From Gp6-AA40 sp035496255 (GTDB taxonomy: Bacteria > Acidobacteriota > Vicinamibacteria > Vicinamibacterales > UBA2999): a DNA stretch of 64,000 bases. The notes under the pieces are model-generated. The model made no database searches. It saw only the letters and a program-made list of their open reading frames with translations, and had not been told where the DNA came from. Both the position numbers and the translations under genes were made by a program. Location of the stretch: assembly GCA_035496255.1 (NCBI GenBank), contig DATJEU010000070.1, positions 47,478 through 111,477 on the forward strand. The letters run 5' to 3'. Each line of letters starts with the position of its first letter. Position 1 is the stretch's first letter. This document shows positions 9,042-17,816 of the stretch, one piece after another.

Positions 9042-10042
9042 GCGGATCCCTCGTCGCCGGGACCGCTTCCATCGTCGCCAGGGCTTCGGCCGACAAGTCG
9101 CGGATCCCGGCCTGCGGGCTGACGGACCAGGCGGAGGTACACGTCCTCGAGCGACGGTTCTTCCGGAGTCACCGAGACGATGTCCGCGCCGGCTTCGACC
9201 AGGCAGCGCACGAGCGCAGGTGTATCGTGAATCGGGTCGTGCGTGGCCACCAGTAGAACTCGGCCCTGGGCAGCGACACCGCGCCCGGCATCGTGTACGA
9301 CGGGAACGAACCGATCGGCCGCGCCGCGCAGTTCGATCCGTACGCGGGTGCCAAACAACTGCGCCCGCAGGGCGTCGGGTGTGTCGAGCGCCAACAGTCG
9401 CTGACGCAGCACCGCGACGCGCGTCGCGACGCGCTGGACTTCATCGAGATTGTGAGTGGAAATGAGCACGGCGCGCTTGTCGTCGCGCAGCCGCAGGATC
9501 AGCTCACGCAGGCCGCGCGCGCTTTCCGGATCGAGCCCGGAAGTCGGCTCGTCCAGCAGCACGATGTCCGGGTTGTGCAGCAGCGCGCGGGCAATGGCGA
9601 CTCTCTGCTTGAGACCCTTCGACAGCACGGCGGCAGCCTCCTCCGCGCGATCCGCAATCGCGAAGGTATCGAGCGCGCGCTCGACGGCGGTGGACGCGGG
9701 CGTGAGTCCGTGCAGCCGTGCGTACACGAGCAGGTTCTCGCGCACCGTCAGCCGATCCCACAAGCCAGGTGACTCGGTGAGAAATCCGACACGCGATCGC
9801 AGGCGGTCGGCTCGTCCAGGCTCCACGCGTGCGCCGTCCAATCGCACCTCGCCCGCACTGGGCTCGATCAACCCGGCCAGCATTCGCAGTGTGGTCGTCT
9901 TGCCGGCGCCGTTCGGCCCCAGCAGCGCCACGATTTCGCCGCGGGCGAGGTCGAAGGTGACGTCCTGAACCGCCGTGCGCGTGTCGAAACGGCGCGTGAG
10001 CCCGACCGCCGCGAGCCCGCGGTCAGTCGACGGCGAATTCAT
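9038..10042 (-). CDS. ABC transporter ATP-binding protein with an unusual repeat-derived tail
   Basis: A 334-residue ATPase partner of the permease. Walker A is GPNGAGKTT, the signature is LSKGLKQRVAIARAL, Walker B is IVLLDEPTSGLDP and the switch His is in STHNLDEV. A C-terminal region of about 90 residues after the ATPase domain resembles the extension of NatA/CcmA-type exporters. The final 22 residues begin DPRLVGRSPG and are Gly/Asp/Ser-rich; the same coding repeat is found in the fadA gene. The start is the ATG at 10042, giving MNSPSTDRGLAAVGLTRRFD; it overlaps the end of the propeller gene by 20 bp. Confidence 0.93.
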   Translation of the reverse strand: MNSPSTDRGLAAVGLTRRFDTRTAVQDVTFDLARGEIVALLGPNGAGKTTTLRMLAGLIEPSAGEVRLDGARVEPGRADRLRSRVGFLTESPGLWDRLTVRENLLVYARLHGLTPASTAVERALDTFAIADRAEEAAAVLSKGLKQRVAIARALLHNPDIVLLDEPTSGLDPESARGLRELILRLRDDKRAVLISTHNLDEVQRVATRVAVLRQRLLALDTPDALRAQLFGTRVRIELRGAADRFVPVVHDAGRGVAAQGRVLLVATHDPIHDTPALVRCLVEAGADIVSVTPEEPSLEDVYLRLVRQPAGRDPRLVGRSPGDDGSGPGDEGSA

Positions 10043-11042
10043 AGCAACCTGGCGTAACCAGCAGCGTGCCCCTCGGCGAGAACGACAGACTGACCGGGCT
10101 GATGGTGCCGGCGGCGCTGAACTGCACGCTGCGCACCTTGTCGCCGGCATTGTCGTACACGTAGGTGTACGGCACCGCGAGCGACACCCAGAGCCGGCCA
10201 CGCGTATCGACCGCGGCCGTGCGCACCACCGGCGTCACGACCGGCACTTCACGGTCCTCAACGCGGCGCGGCCATATGCTGGGCTGGCTCGCGATCAACT
10301 CGTCGATCTCGCGCCCCTCGATGTGCCGTTCGAAGACGAGCGTCCCTTCGGCGTCGTACTTGCGGAACATCGGCTGGCCGGTGATGAACACGAAGTAGAA
10401 GCCGCCCATGGGATCGACGAGCGGCAGGCCGCGGTTCATCGCGACGTGCAGGTCGCGATCCTGCTCGTGGCCCGTCGGCCGAAGCCGTCCGATGCTCTGC
10501 GCGCTGCGTCCATCGAGCGAGTACTCAGTGAACAACGCGTCGCTCTCCGGATTGTTGACGAGCAGCGACCGGCCGGTGTGCCGGACTGCCCCGATGCCGT
10601 TCAGCACCAGGTTGCCGATGGTGATGCGGACGCCGGTATTCCCGTGAATGAAGAAGCCGCCTTTCCAGGTTCCCGCCTGATCGAAGATCTGAATTCGATC
10701 CTCGCCCTTGGGGATGTCCGCAACGACGAACGAGCCGTCCGGCGCGACGTCGAAGCCGTACGGATCGAGAATCCGTCCGGGCTCGGCGCCAATCGTCACC
10801 GCCTTTCGCGCCAGCGTTTGGCCGGGATCGACGGTCCACACCGCGTGTGCGCGCCGATCGAACACGTAGTACATGCCGTTGGCCGCCTGCTGAAACGCGG
10901 CCGGCTCCTCGAATTGACGGACGATGCGCGGCGGCAGGCCGCCAATGGAACGAATCACGTCCGGCTGCAATGCGGCAGACGGACAGACGGTGAGGGTGAC
11001 GAAGGAAAGAATGCCGCCGGCGAGAACGCTAATACGCGGCAA
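10023..11042 (-). CDS. Exported six-bladed beta-propeller protein
   Basis: A 339-residue protein with a Sec signal peptide (residues 1-24: basic start, hydrophobic core, then PSAAL). Repeated blade-like motifs follow: YGFDVAPDGSFVVAD, RIQIFDQAGTW, VRTAAVDTRGRLWVSL and YTYVYDNAGDKV, which indicate an NHL/SMP-30-like six-bladed propeller in the periplasm or exported. No catalytic residues can be named. The start is a TTG at 11042 inside the end of the E1 gene; this start is plausible because it begins the signal peptide directly and no ATG lies nearby. Confidence 0.75.
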   Translation of the reverse strand: MPRISVLAGGILSFVTLTVCPSAALQPDVIRSIGGLPPRIVRQFEEPAAFQQAANGMYYVFDRRAHAVWTVDPGQTLARKAVTIGAEPGRILDPYGFDVAPDGSFVVADIPKGEDRIQIFDQAGTWKGGFFIHGNTGVRITIGNLVLNGIGAVRHTGRSLLVNNPESDALFTEYSLDGRSAQSIGRLRPTGHEQDRDLHVAMNRGLPLVDPMGGFYFVFITGQPMFRKYDAEGTLVFERHIEGREIDELIASQPSIWPRRVEDREVPVVTPVVRTAAVDTRGRLWVSLAVPYTYVYDNAGDKVRSVQFSAAGTISPVSLSFSPRGTLLVTPGCYEFAVD

Positions 11043-13176
11043 GCGTGCGGATCGCCTTCAAGACATCAGCCGATCCGGGGAGGATGACCTCCTCGAGCAC
11101 CGGCGCGTACGCGACCGGGCAGTCCAGCGCGGCGACACGCTTGATCGGCGCGTCGAGGTATTCGAACAGCTCTTCGGAAATACGTGCCGCGATTTCGGCG
11201 CCGAAGCCGCACGTGAGCTGATCCTCGTGGGCGATCACCACACGGTTGGTCTTCTGCGTGTATGCGGTAATCGTCTCCCAGTCGTACGGGATGATCGATC
11301 GCAGATCGACGACGGCCACGCTGATGCCGTCCTTGTCGGCCTGCTGCGCCGCCAGCAGCGACCGCTGCACCAGCGCGCCCCACGTGAAGACGACGACGTC
11401 CTTGCCGTCGCGCGGCACCGCCGCCTTCCCGAACGGGACCGTGTAGTCGGGACCGGGATACGGATTCTTGTTGTAGGTCTGCCGGTACAGATGCTTATGC
11501 TCGAGGAACATCACCGGATCGTCACAGCGAATCGCCGTGCGCAACAGTCCCGCGGCGTCTTCGGCATTCGACGGGAAGACGATGCGGATGCCCGGTGTGT
11601 GCGCGAAGATCGAGACGCCCGACTGGCTGTGGTACGGCGCACCACCGCGCAGGTATCCGCCGATCGGCACGCGGATCACCATCGGGCACGACCAGTGGTT
11701 GCCGGACCGGTACCGCATCATCGACATCTCGTCGCGAATCTGCATGAAGCCGGGCCAGATGTAGTCGAAGAACTGGATCTCGACCACCGGCTTCAGTCCG
11801 CGCAGCGCCATGCCGACGCCGCGGCCGATGATGTTCGCTTCGGCCAGCGGCGAATTGAACACGCGCGTGCTGCCGTACATGCGCTGCAGCCCATGCGTCA
11901 CCTTGAACACACCGCCCTTGCCGGCAACTGACGCGAGCGCTTCCTCACGGGTCGCATCCGCGACGTCCTCACCGAAGATGACGATGTGCGGATCGCGCCC
12001 CATCTCGTCCTTCAGCGTCCGGTTGATCGCGGTCACCATCGTTTCCGGCGGCCCGTGCCGGTGCGGTTCGGTGATGAAGGCGGACGACGCCGGATCGATG
12101 GCCGGCGAGAAGACGTACAACGCCGCCGTCTCGGGTTCCGGCTTCGGTGCCGCAAGCGCTGCGTCGGCGGCCTGCACCAGCTCACGTTCGATCGACGCGA
12201 GCACCTGCGCCAGATCGGCGTCGGTGGCGAGGCCTTCTTCCTTGAGGAAGCTGCGCATGCGCACCAGCGGATCCCGCCGTGCTTCCGCTTCGCGTTCGGC
12301 CGGTGTCTTGTACAGCTTCTCGTCGTCCGAGAGCGAATGGGAGTACGGGCGGACGACGGCCGCATGCACGAGGACCGGACCCTTGCGCGCGCGCAAGTGC
12401 GCAACCGCATCGCGCATCGTCCGATGGCTGGCGAGATAGTCGGTGCCGTCGCACCGGAACACCCGCAAGTTGGGGAAGTGCTCGACGACGCGCGAGATGT
12501 CGCCACCCGGCGTCTGCACTTCCACCGGCACCGAGATCGCGTACCCGTTGTCCTCGACCAGGAACAGCACGGGCAGCTTGCGCGTGCACGCCGTGGTCAG
12601 CGACTCCCAGAATTCGCCTTCGCTGGTCGCGCCGTCACCGACCGACACGTAGGTGATTTCGTCGGCGTGGTAATGCTCTTCGCGATCCGGAATCTCTCGC
12701 GCGTGCTCGTAGACGACGCCGGCGTCGGCGCATCCGATCGCGTGCAGGCACTGCGTGCCGGTGCAACTGCTCTGTGACGGAATGTGCAGCCGGCGATGAC
12801 CCCAGTGCGAGGGCATCTGTCTGCCGGCATTCGCCGGGTCATCCTTCGAACCGACGGACGCGAGGAACATCTCCAGCGGCGTCATGCCGAGCGCCAGGCA
12901 GAGCGCGCGATCGCGGTAATACGGGAAGAACCAGTCGTAGCCCGGGCGCAGGTTGAGGCCGGCGGCGACGAGGATCGCCTCGTGTCCGGCGCCGCTGATC
13001 TGGAAGAAGGCCTGGCTCTGGTTCTTGAGCTGAATCTCCTTGTCGTCGATCTTCCGCGACAGGAGCATGAGACGGTAGGCGGCGAGGAGATCCTCGGGAG
13101 TGAGCCCCTCGTAGTCCCGCCCGCGCGCCTTCGTCGCGCGAGTGTCCGCGCCACTGGCGACGGTCGAGCCCTTCAT
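11029..13176 (-). CDS. 2-oxoacid dehydrogenase E1, alpha and beta subunits fused
   Basis: A 715-residue thiamine diphosphate enzyme that decarboxylates a 2-oxoacid (probably branched-chain 2-oxoisovalerate type, or pyruvate) and acylates the lipoyl E2. The alpha half (about 1-330) contains the ThDP motif GDGATSEGEFWESL...EDNGYAIS. The beta half (about 360-715) contains FGEDVADATREEAL, RVFNSPLAEANIIGRGVGMA and the C-terminal HEDQLTCGFGAEIAARI. Fusion of the two subunits in this order is common in Bacteroidota and Acidobacteriota. I used the ATG at 13176 (MKGSTVASG); an upstream start at 13218 would run into the divergent cupin gene. No E2 or E3 gene is in the window, so the complex must be completed elsewhere. 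Confidence 0.92.
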   Translation of the reverse strand: MKGSTVASGADTRATKARGRDYEGLTPEDLLAAYRLMLLSRKIDDKEIQLKNQSQAFFQISGAGHEAILVAAGLNLRPGYDWFFPYYRDRALCLALGMTPLEMFLASVGSKDDPANAGRQMPSHWGHRRLHIPSQSSCTGTQCLHAIGCADAGVVYEHAREIPDREEHYHADEITYVSVGDGATSEGEFWESLTTACTRKLPVLFLVEDNGYAISVPVEVQTPGGDISRVVEHFPNLRVFRCDGTDYLASHRTMRDAVAHLRARKGPVLVHAAVVRPYSHSLSDDEKLYKTPAEREAEARRDPLVRMRSFLKEEGLATDADLAQVLASIERELVQAADAALAAPKPEPETAALYVFSPAIDPASSAFITEPHRHGPPETMVTAINRTLKDEMGRDPHIVIFGEDVADATREEALASVAGKGGVFKVTHGLQRMYGSTRVFNSPLAEANIIGRGVGMALRGLKPVVEIQFFDYIWPGFMQIRDEMSMMRYRSGNHWSCPMVIRVPIGGYLRGGAPYHSQSGVSIFAHTPGIRIVFPSNAEDAAGLLRTAIRCDDPVMFLEHKHLYRQTYNKNPYPGPDYTVPFGKAAVPRDGKDVVVFTWGALVQRSLLAAQQADKDGISVAVVDLRSIIPYDWETITAYTQKTNRVVIAHEDQLTCGFGAEIAARISEELFEYLDAPIKRVAALDCPVAYAPVLEEVILPGSADVLKAIRTLAAY

Positions 13177-13199
13177 GACACGGCAAATTATATGGCACG

Positions 13200-13553
13200 A
13201 TGGCTCGCCGCATGCCACAGGCCCGCCTGCACCGATGGGATGAAATCGCCCTGGAAAAACTGACCGAGATGATGTCGCAGAAAGTCATCGCCGGCGAACG
13301 GCAGATGCTCGCGCAGATCTACTTGAAACGCGGCGCGCTCATTCCTCAGCACGCGCACGATTGCGAGCAGATGACGTACATCCTGCAGGGGTCGCTGCGG
13401 TTTCTCGTCGGCAGCGAGGAAGTCATCGTGCGGGAAGGGGAGGTGCTGCACATTCCAGCCAACGTCGCGCATCAGGCCGAAGCGCTGGAAGATACGTTCG
13501 AGCTCGACGTGTTCTCGCCGGTCCGAACCGAGTGGTTGCGGGAGATTGAATGA
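13200..13553 (+). CDS. Small single-domain cupin protein
   Basis: A 117-residue protein made of one cupin barrel. Cupin motif 1 is PQHAHDCEQMTYILQG (the two His and the Glu are metal-ligand positions), the strand LRFLVGSEE follows, and cupin motif 2 is GEVLHIPANVAHQAEALED with the third His. This fits a metal-binding sensor or isomerase-type cupin; no specific reaction can be assigned. It diverges from the E1 gene with only 23 bp between the starts, so its promoter must overlap E1 coding DNA. An internal ATG at 13212 is an alternative start. Confidence 0.85.
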   Translation: MARRMPQARLHRWDEIALEKLTEMMSQKVIAGERQMLAQIYLKRGALIPQHAHDCEQMTYILQGSLRFLVGSEEVIVREGEVLHIPANVAHQAEALEDTFELDVFSPVRTEWLREIE

Positions 13554-13569
13554 CGCGCCGCGTGCGCCG

Positions 13570-14325
13570 TTAATGAACGCGTCGATCCACGTCGTCGGCG
13601 CGCCCGCCTGAGTAGACATCGAATTTGCGCCGCATGCGGTTGATGCGCCACTTGAGGAAGCGGTACTGAATCTCCGAAAACACGTGGACGCGCATCCCCT
13701 TCAGGTAGACGTACCCGACCACCAGTCCGCCGAGATGCGTCGTGTGGGCCACGCCGCCACCGCCGCCGCCGATCGACAGCAGCAGTGAGATGCCGCCCAT
13801 GATCAGCACGAAGTACTTCGCCGGAATCGGGAACACCAGATACATGTAGATGGGCCGGTTCGGGAAGTACATGCCATAGGCGAGCAGGACGCCGTAGATG
13901 GCCCCTGACGCGCCAATCGTCACCGTATTCCAGAGCGCGCCGCCGAGTCCGCCTGGCATCAGCGACAGCAGCAGCGTCGTCGCGGCGGCGCCGATGCCGC
14001 AGACGAAGTAGAACTTGGTGAAGAACCGCGTGCCCCACATGCGCTCGAGTTCGACGCCGAACATCCAGAGCGCGAGCATGTTGAAGAGAATGTGCGCGAT
14101 GCCGGCGTGCAGGAACATGTACGTGACCGGCTGCCACACGTGCAGGTCGCGGAACACGCCACGCGGATAGAGGCCGAGCGTCTGCTGCAGAAACGCGCCC
14201 GGGACGAGCCAGTCGATTACGAACGCGGCGACGTTGATGATGACCAGCGCTTTGATCGCCGGTGTCAACGGGCCGGGCCCGAAGGAATATGAAAAGCCTG
14301 ATGCCGAAGGGTACCGCGAACGCAT
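13570..14325 (-). CDS. Rhomboid family intramembrane serine protease
   Basis: A 251-residue membrane protein with six to seven hydrophobic segments. The catalytic pair is visible: Ser140 in TIGASGAIYGVLLAYG and His197 in HTTHLGGLVVGYVYL. The conserved loop motif HVWQPVTYMFLHAGIAHILFNM is also present, as is the ELERMWGTRFFTKFY segment. A run of six Gly lies just before the last helix. I chose the ATG at 14325, giving MRSRYPSASGF before the conserved FGPGPLTPAIKAL; the ATG at 14364 adds 13 residues. The short cytoplasmic C-terminus is Arg-rich. Confidence 0.9.
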   Translation of the reverse strand: MRSRYPSASGFSYSFGPGPLTPAIKALVIINVAAFVIDWLVPGAFLQQTLGLYPRGVFRDLHVWQPVTYMFLHAGIAHILFNMLALWMFGVELERMWGTRFFTKFYFVCGIGAAATTLLLSLMPGGLGGALWNTVTIGASGAIYGVLLAYGMYFPNRPIYMYLVFPIPAKYFVLIMGGISLLLSIGGGGGGVAHTTHLGGLVVGYVYLKGMRVHVFSEIQYRFLKWRINRMRRKFDVYSGGRADDVDRRVH

Positions 14326-14350
14326 CGATCCAGTCTGTGCCAACTGGGCG

Positions 14351-15649
14351 TTAATCAGCAACATCCGTACCCGTAACTTCGGGCACGATGCTCTCCGATC
14401 CGCGCGACGGTGTGTGAGCAGGTCCGCCGCCAGGCAGCGGCAGTGCCAGTAGCGTCGCCACCATTGGAAGAAACGACATCACCATCAGCATGCGCTCGAT
14501 GCCGATGCGATCGCCCAGCATTCCCGCAAGCGGGACGTTCAGTCCCGCCATGCCCCAGGCAAAGCCCATCATCAATGACGACACGGTCGCGGCGCTGATC
14601 GGTGCGAGCGTCTGTCCAAACGTGACATTCACCGGCAACGTTGATTGCAAAAGAAACCCGCCGGCGGCGAGCACGACCGTAAACGAACGTCCCGTCAGAT
14701 GCGGCGCCGCAAACAGGAACGGCACCGCGCTCAGCAGCGAGAGAATGATGACCTTCCGCGGACCGAAGCGGTCCGCGAGCGGGCCGCCGAAAAATCCTCC
14801 CGCACCGACGGCCGTGAGGAAAATGAAGGTCACCGTGCCTGCTTCCGAGACACTCATCCCGTGCCGCACCAGCATCGTCGGTGTGAAGACCGAAAACGCA
14901 TTGGCCGTCATCGTGCGAAGCACGACGATGAAATACAGCAGTGCCAGAGGACGCGCGTACGGCCGCAGCGCGCTGAAGCCGGCCACCGGCTCGTGATGGG
15001 CTCGCAACTGGTCGATCCGCGGAATGCGCGGTAACAGCAGCAGCCCGACCACGGCGAGTCCCGGAATCATCAACGCCGGAATCATGGCGAGACCGAAGTG
15101 TTGTGCGACGGGAGCAAACACGAGGGGGGCCATGGCCTGACCGAGCGTCCCGCTGGTGATATGGAACGACATCGACAGTCCGCGTCGTTCGCCTGAGTAG
15201 CGGTGTACGAGTGCGGCAGCCGGCGGATGGAATGCCGCTGCGCCGAGGCCGCCGACGATGAGGGCAGCGGCAAGCGTCCACACGTTCTGCGCGAACCCGA
15301 TCAACGTGACGACGCTCACGGCGAGCAATGGACCGGCCAGGAGGAGCACGCGCGGACGCCAGCGATCCGCGAGATGGCCGAAGCCCAGTTGCGACACCGA
15401 GTTTGCCATCTGGTAAAGCATCTGCACCGTGCCGGCTGCCGCCAGCGACAGGCCGAGACGGGGAATCAGCAGCGGCAGCAGCGGCGCGAAGATGTTGCCG
15501 AAGCCGTCAACCAGGAAATGGGTACTGGCGAGGACGAGCACCGCCGGATGCAGGCCGAGCAGGCGCGGGCCTTGAGCTCCGCCGAGAGGCGTGCCGCGAG
15601 CGCCGTCGAGGGACTCGGCCCGGGTGTCGTCGAGGGGCGTGCCGCTCAT
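14351..15649 (-). CDS. MFS transporter, fosmidomycin-resistance (Fsr) like
   Basis: A 432-residue major facilitator protein with twelve predicted membrane segments starting at about residue 35. The first helix has HFLVDGFGNIFAPLLPLL, the motif-A-like loop is GHLADRWRPRVLL, and helix 4 carries GAAAFHPPAAALVHRY, which resembles the FHP signature of the Fsr subgroup. The substrate is unknown; drug or metabolite efflux is the usual role. It overlaps murJ upstream by 4 bp (15646-15649). The first 30 residues are a hydrophilic, low-complexity extension (DDTRAESLDGARGTPLGGA). Confidence 0.85.
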   Translation of the reverse strand: MSGTPLDDTRAESLDGARGTPLGGAQGPRLLGLHPAVLVLASTHFLVDGFGNIFAPLLPLLIPRLGLSLAAAGTVQMLYQMANSVSQLGFGHLADRWRPRVLLLAGPLLAVSVVTLIGFAQNVWTLAAALIVGGLGAAAFHPPAAALVHRYSGERRGLSMSFHITSGTLGQAMAPLVFAPVAQHFGLAMIPALMIPGLAVVGLLLLPRIPRIDQLRAHHEPVAGFSALRPYARPLALLYFIVVLRTMTANAFSVFTPTMLVRHGMSVSEAGTVTFIFLTAVGAGGFFGGPLADRFGPRKVIILSLLSAVPFLFAAPHLTGRSFTVVLAAGGFLLQSTLPVNVTFGQTLAPISAATVSSLMMGFAWGMAGLNVPLAGMLGDRIGIERMLMVMSFLPMVATLLALPLPGGGPAHTPSRGSESIVPEVTGTDVAD

Positions 15650-17262
15650 CGCGAGCGGCGGAACCGTCCGGTCACGAGGCTGAGTGCGTCGTCGAACTCA
15701 CGGATGCGCAGCAGCCATGCGGTCCCGGCCAGTACGAGCAACGCGACACCGATCGTGCCGCCGAGGCGGACGATCTGCGCCGCAAGCGCATCGCCGCGAA
15801 CCCACGATTCAAGCATCTGCATCATCCAGTGTGCCGCGACTCCCATGACGATTGCAGCGGTGACAATGCGGACGAACGAACCGGCGAGTCTGGTGCCGTC
15901 GAGACCGGCGAGGCGGTGACGCAGCAGGGCCATCAGCACGATGCCGTTGAAGAGCGCTGCCAGCGACGTACCGAGGGCGAGTCCGCGGAAGCTGTACAGC
16001 CGCACTAACGCGAGATTGAGAACCACGTTCACGATGATCGTGACGATGCCGACCGCCACCGGCGTGCGGTTGCGGCCCAGCGCGTAGAACGTGGGCGACG
16101 CGATTCGCGTCACGGAATAGCCCACCAGTCCGACGGCGTACCACTGAAGCGCGGCGGCAGTGGCGATCGTCGCGTCCGGCGTGAATCGGCCACGTTCCAG
16201 CAGCAGTTGGACGATCGGATGCGCGAGCACGATGAGACCGACGGTCGCCGGGACGTTGAGCATCATCATCAACGACAAGCCGTCGGCCAGTGTCGTGCGG
16301 ATCGCGCGGTCGTCCGAGCGCGCGCTGTGGCGCGAAACGGCTGGCAGCACCGCGGTGGCGATCGACACGCCGAACAGGCCGATCGGCAGATACATGATGC
16401 GGAACGCGTACTGGAGGTACGACACCGCGCCTGTTCCCTGCGAGGTCGCCAGCCACGTGTTGACGAAGACATTCACCTGCGTCGCCGCCATGCCGAGCGT
16501 GCCCGGTCCCATCAGCACGAGGATGCGGGCCAGACCCTCATCGCGCCAGTTCAGCTCAGGCCGCCAGCGGAATCCCTCGCGCCGCAGGAGCGGCCACTGC
16601 AGTCCGAGTTGTGCGAGGCCGCCGACGATCGTCGCGATGGCGATGATGGTGATTGGCGCGACGCCGCCGATGCGGGAAAGCGGCATGACCGCCAGCGCGG
16701 CCACGATCGTCACGACGTTGAACATCGCCGGCGCGAGTGCCGGAACGAAGTAGTGATGCAGCGAATTCAGCATCCCCATCACCGCGGCGGCCAGCGCGAT
16801 GAAGGTCAGCGCCGGCAGCATGATGCGGGCGAGCAGGACCGTCAGCTCGAACTTGCCGGGTACGGCGTGGTAATCGGAGGCGAACATCGACACCAGCGGC
16901 GGGGCCGCCAGCATGAGGAGGAGCGCGACGGCACCGGTGACGACGAGCAGCGCGTTGAAGACGTTGTTCCCGAGGCGGAACGCCGCAGGTTGGCCGGACG
17001 CACCGAGATGCTGCGTGAACGTCGGCACGAATGCGGCGCTCATCGCGCCCTCGGCGAACAGGTCGCGCACCATGCCGGGCAGGCGGAACGCGACGTTGTA
17101 GGCGTCCATCGCGTCGCGGGCGCCGAACTGGTGCGCGAGGACGAGGTCGCGGACGAGGCCGAGCACGCGACTGGTCATCGTGGCGGCGCTCGCGGAAGCG
17201 GCCGAGCGCGCCAGCGTCGGCGGAGTGGCTGCGGCGCCGGGTGATTGAACGTCAGGCGCCAA
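15646..17262 (-). CDS. murJ: Lipid II flippase MurJ
   Basis: A 538-residue MATE/MVF-superfamily protein with about fourteen membrane segments that moves lipid II across the inner membrane for peptidoglycan synthesis. The family signature is clear at residues 25-80: TMTSRVLGLVRDLVLAHQFGA, DAYNVAFRLPGMVRDLFAEGAMSAAFVPTF. It is transcribed after yqeY with an 11-bp overlap. It is separate from the dcw cluster, which lies on the other strand about 10 kb away and supplies its substrate pathway. Confidence 0.95.
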   Translation of the reverse strand: MAPDVQSPGAAATPPTLARSAASASAATMTSRVLGLVRDLVLAHQFGARDAMDAYNVAFRLPGMVRDLFAEGAMSAAFVPTFTQHLGASGQPAAFRLGNNVFNALLVVTGAVALLLMLAAPPLVSMFASDYHAVPGKFELTVLLARIMLPALTFIALAAAVMGMLNSLHHYFVPALAPAMFNVVTIVAALAVMPLSRIGGVAPITIIAIATIVGGLAQLGLQWPLLRREGFRWRPELNWRDEGLARILVLMGPGTLGMAATQVNVFVNTWLATSQGTGAVSYLQYAFRIMYLPIGLFGVSIATAVLPAVSRHSARSDDRAIRTTLADGLSLMMMLNVPATVGLIVLAHPIVQLLLERGRFTPDATIATAAALQWYAVGLVGYSVTRIASPTFYALGRNRTPVAVGIVTIIVNVVLNLALVRLYSFRGLALGTSLAALFNGIVLMALLRHRLAGLDGTRLAGSFVRIVTAAIVMGVAAHWMMQMLESWVRGDALAAQIVRLGGTIGVALLVLAGTAWLLRIREFDDALSLVTGRFRRSR

Positions 17263-17701
17263 GTGTGCGCCGGACGGCCTCGTTGACCACGCGGCCGTCC
17301 GCGTTCTTGCCGGCGAGCTTCGGCATGACCGCCTTCATCACCTTGCCCATGTCCTTCGCGGACGTCGCGCCCGTTTCGGCGATCGCCGCCGCGACGGCCG
17401 CGTCGATATCGTCGGCGGAGGCGGCCGGCGGCAGGTACGACTCGAGGATCGTCAGCTCGCCGGTTTCCTTGTCGACGAGATCGGTGCGGCCAGCGGCCTT
17501 GAACTGTTCGATCGAGTCGCGCCGCTGCTTCGCCAGCGCCGCGATCACCTGCAGCACTTCGGCGTCTTCCAGCCCGCGCTTCTTCTCGACTTCCTTGTTC
17601 ATGACTGCCGCCTTGAGCATCCGCAGCGCGGAGAGCCGGGCCTGGTCCCTGTTCTTCATGGCCGCGGTGATATCCGCGGCGATCGAGTCGTTCAATGACA
17701 T
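17252..17701 (-). CDS. yqeY: GatB/YqeY domain protein
   Basis: A 149-residue protein of the YqeY family, related to the tRNA-binding tail domain of GatB. Recognisable parts are SIAADITAAMKNRDQARLSALRMLKAA, LAKQRRDSIEQFKAAGRTDLVDKE and KDMGKVMKAVMPKLAGKNADGRVVNEAVR. Its role is not settled; it may bind tRNA. I used the ATG at 17701, which gives the family-typical short N-terminus (MSLND). The ATG at 17749 would start inside the heptamer repeat region. Confidence 0.93.
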   Translation of the reverse strand: MSLNDSIAADITAAMKNRDQARLSALRMLKAAVMNKEVEKKRGLEDAEVLQVIAALAKQRRDSIEQFKAAGRTDLVDKETGELTILESYLPPAASADDIDAAVAAAIAETGATSAKDMGKVMKAVMPKLAGKNADGRVVNEAVRRTLGA

Positions 17702-17714
17702 AAGGTCGATTTGC

Positions 17715-17816
17715 GAATCACGGATTGACGAATTGACGGATTTACGCACTAACGAATTGTACGAGCGAGGCGACGCCGTGATTCGTCACGTCGTCGGTTC
17801 GTCCATTCGTCAATGG
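17715..17816. repeat. Inverted repeat array B (GACGAATT dialect)
   Basis: The left arm at about 17715-17759 is built from units such as CGAATCA, CGGATTG, ACGAATTG and ACGGATT. The right arm at about 17778-17816 is its inverse (GTGATTCGTCA, GGTTCGTC, CATTCGTCAATGG). Units are 7-8 bp. The array fills the gap between yqeY and the acetyltransferase gene and shares its dialect with array C at 18865-18936. Confidence 0.7.
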
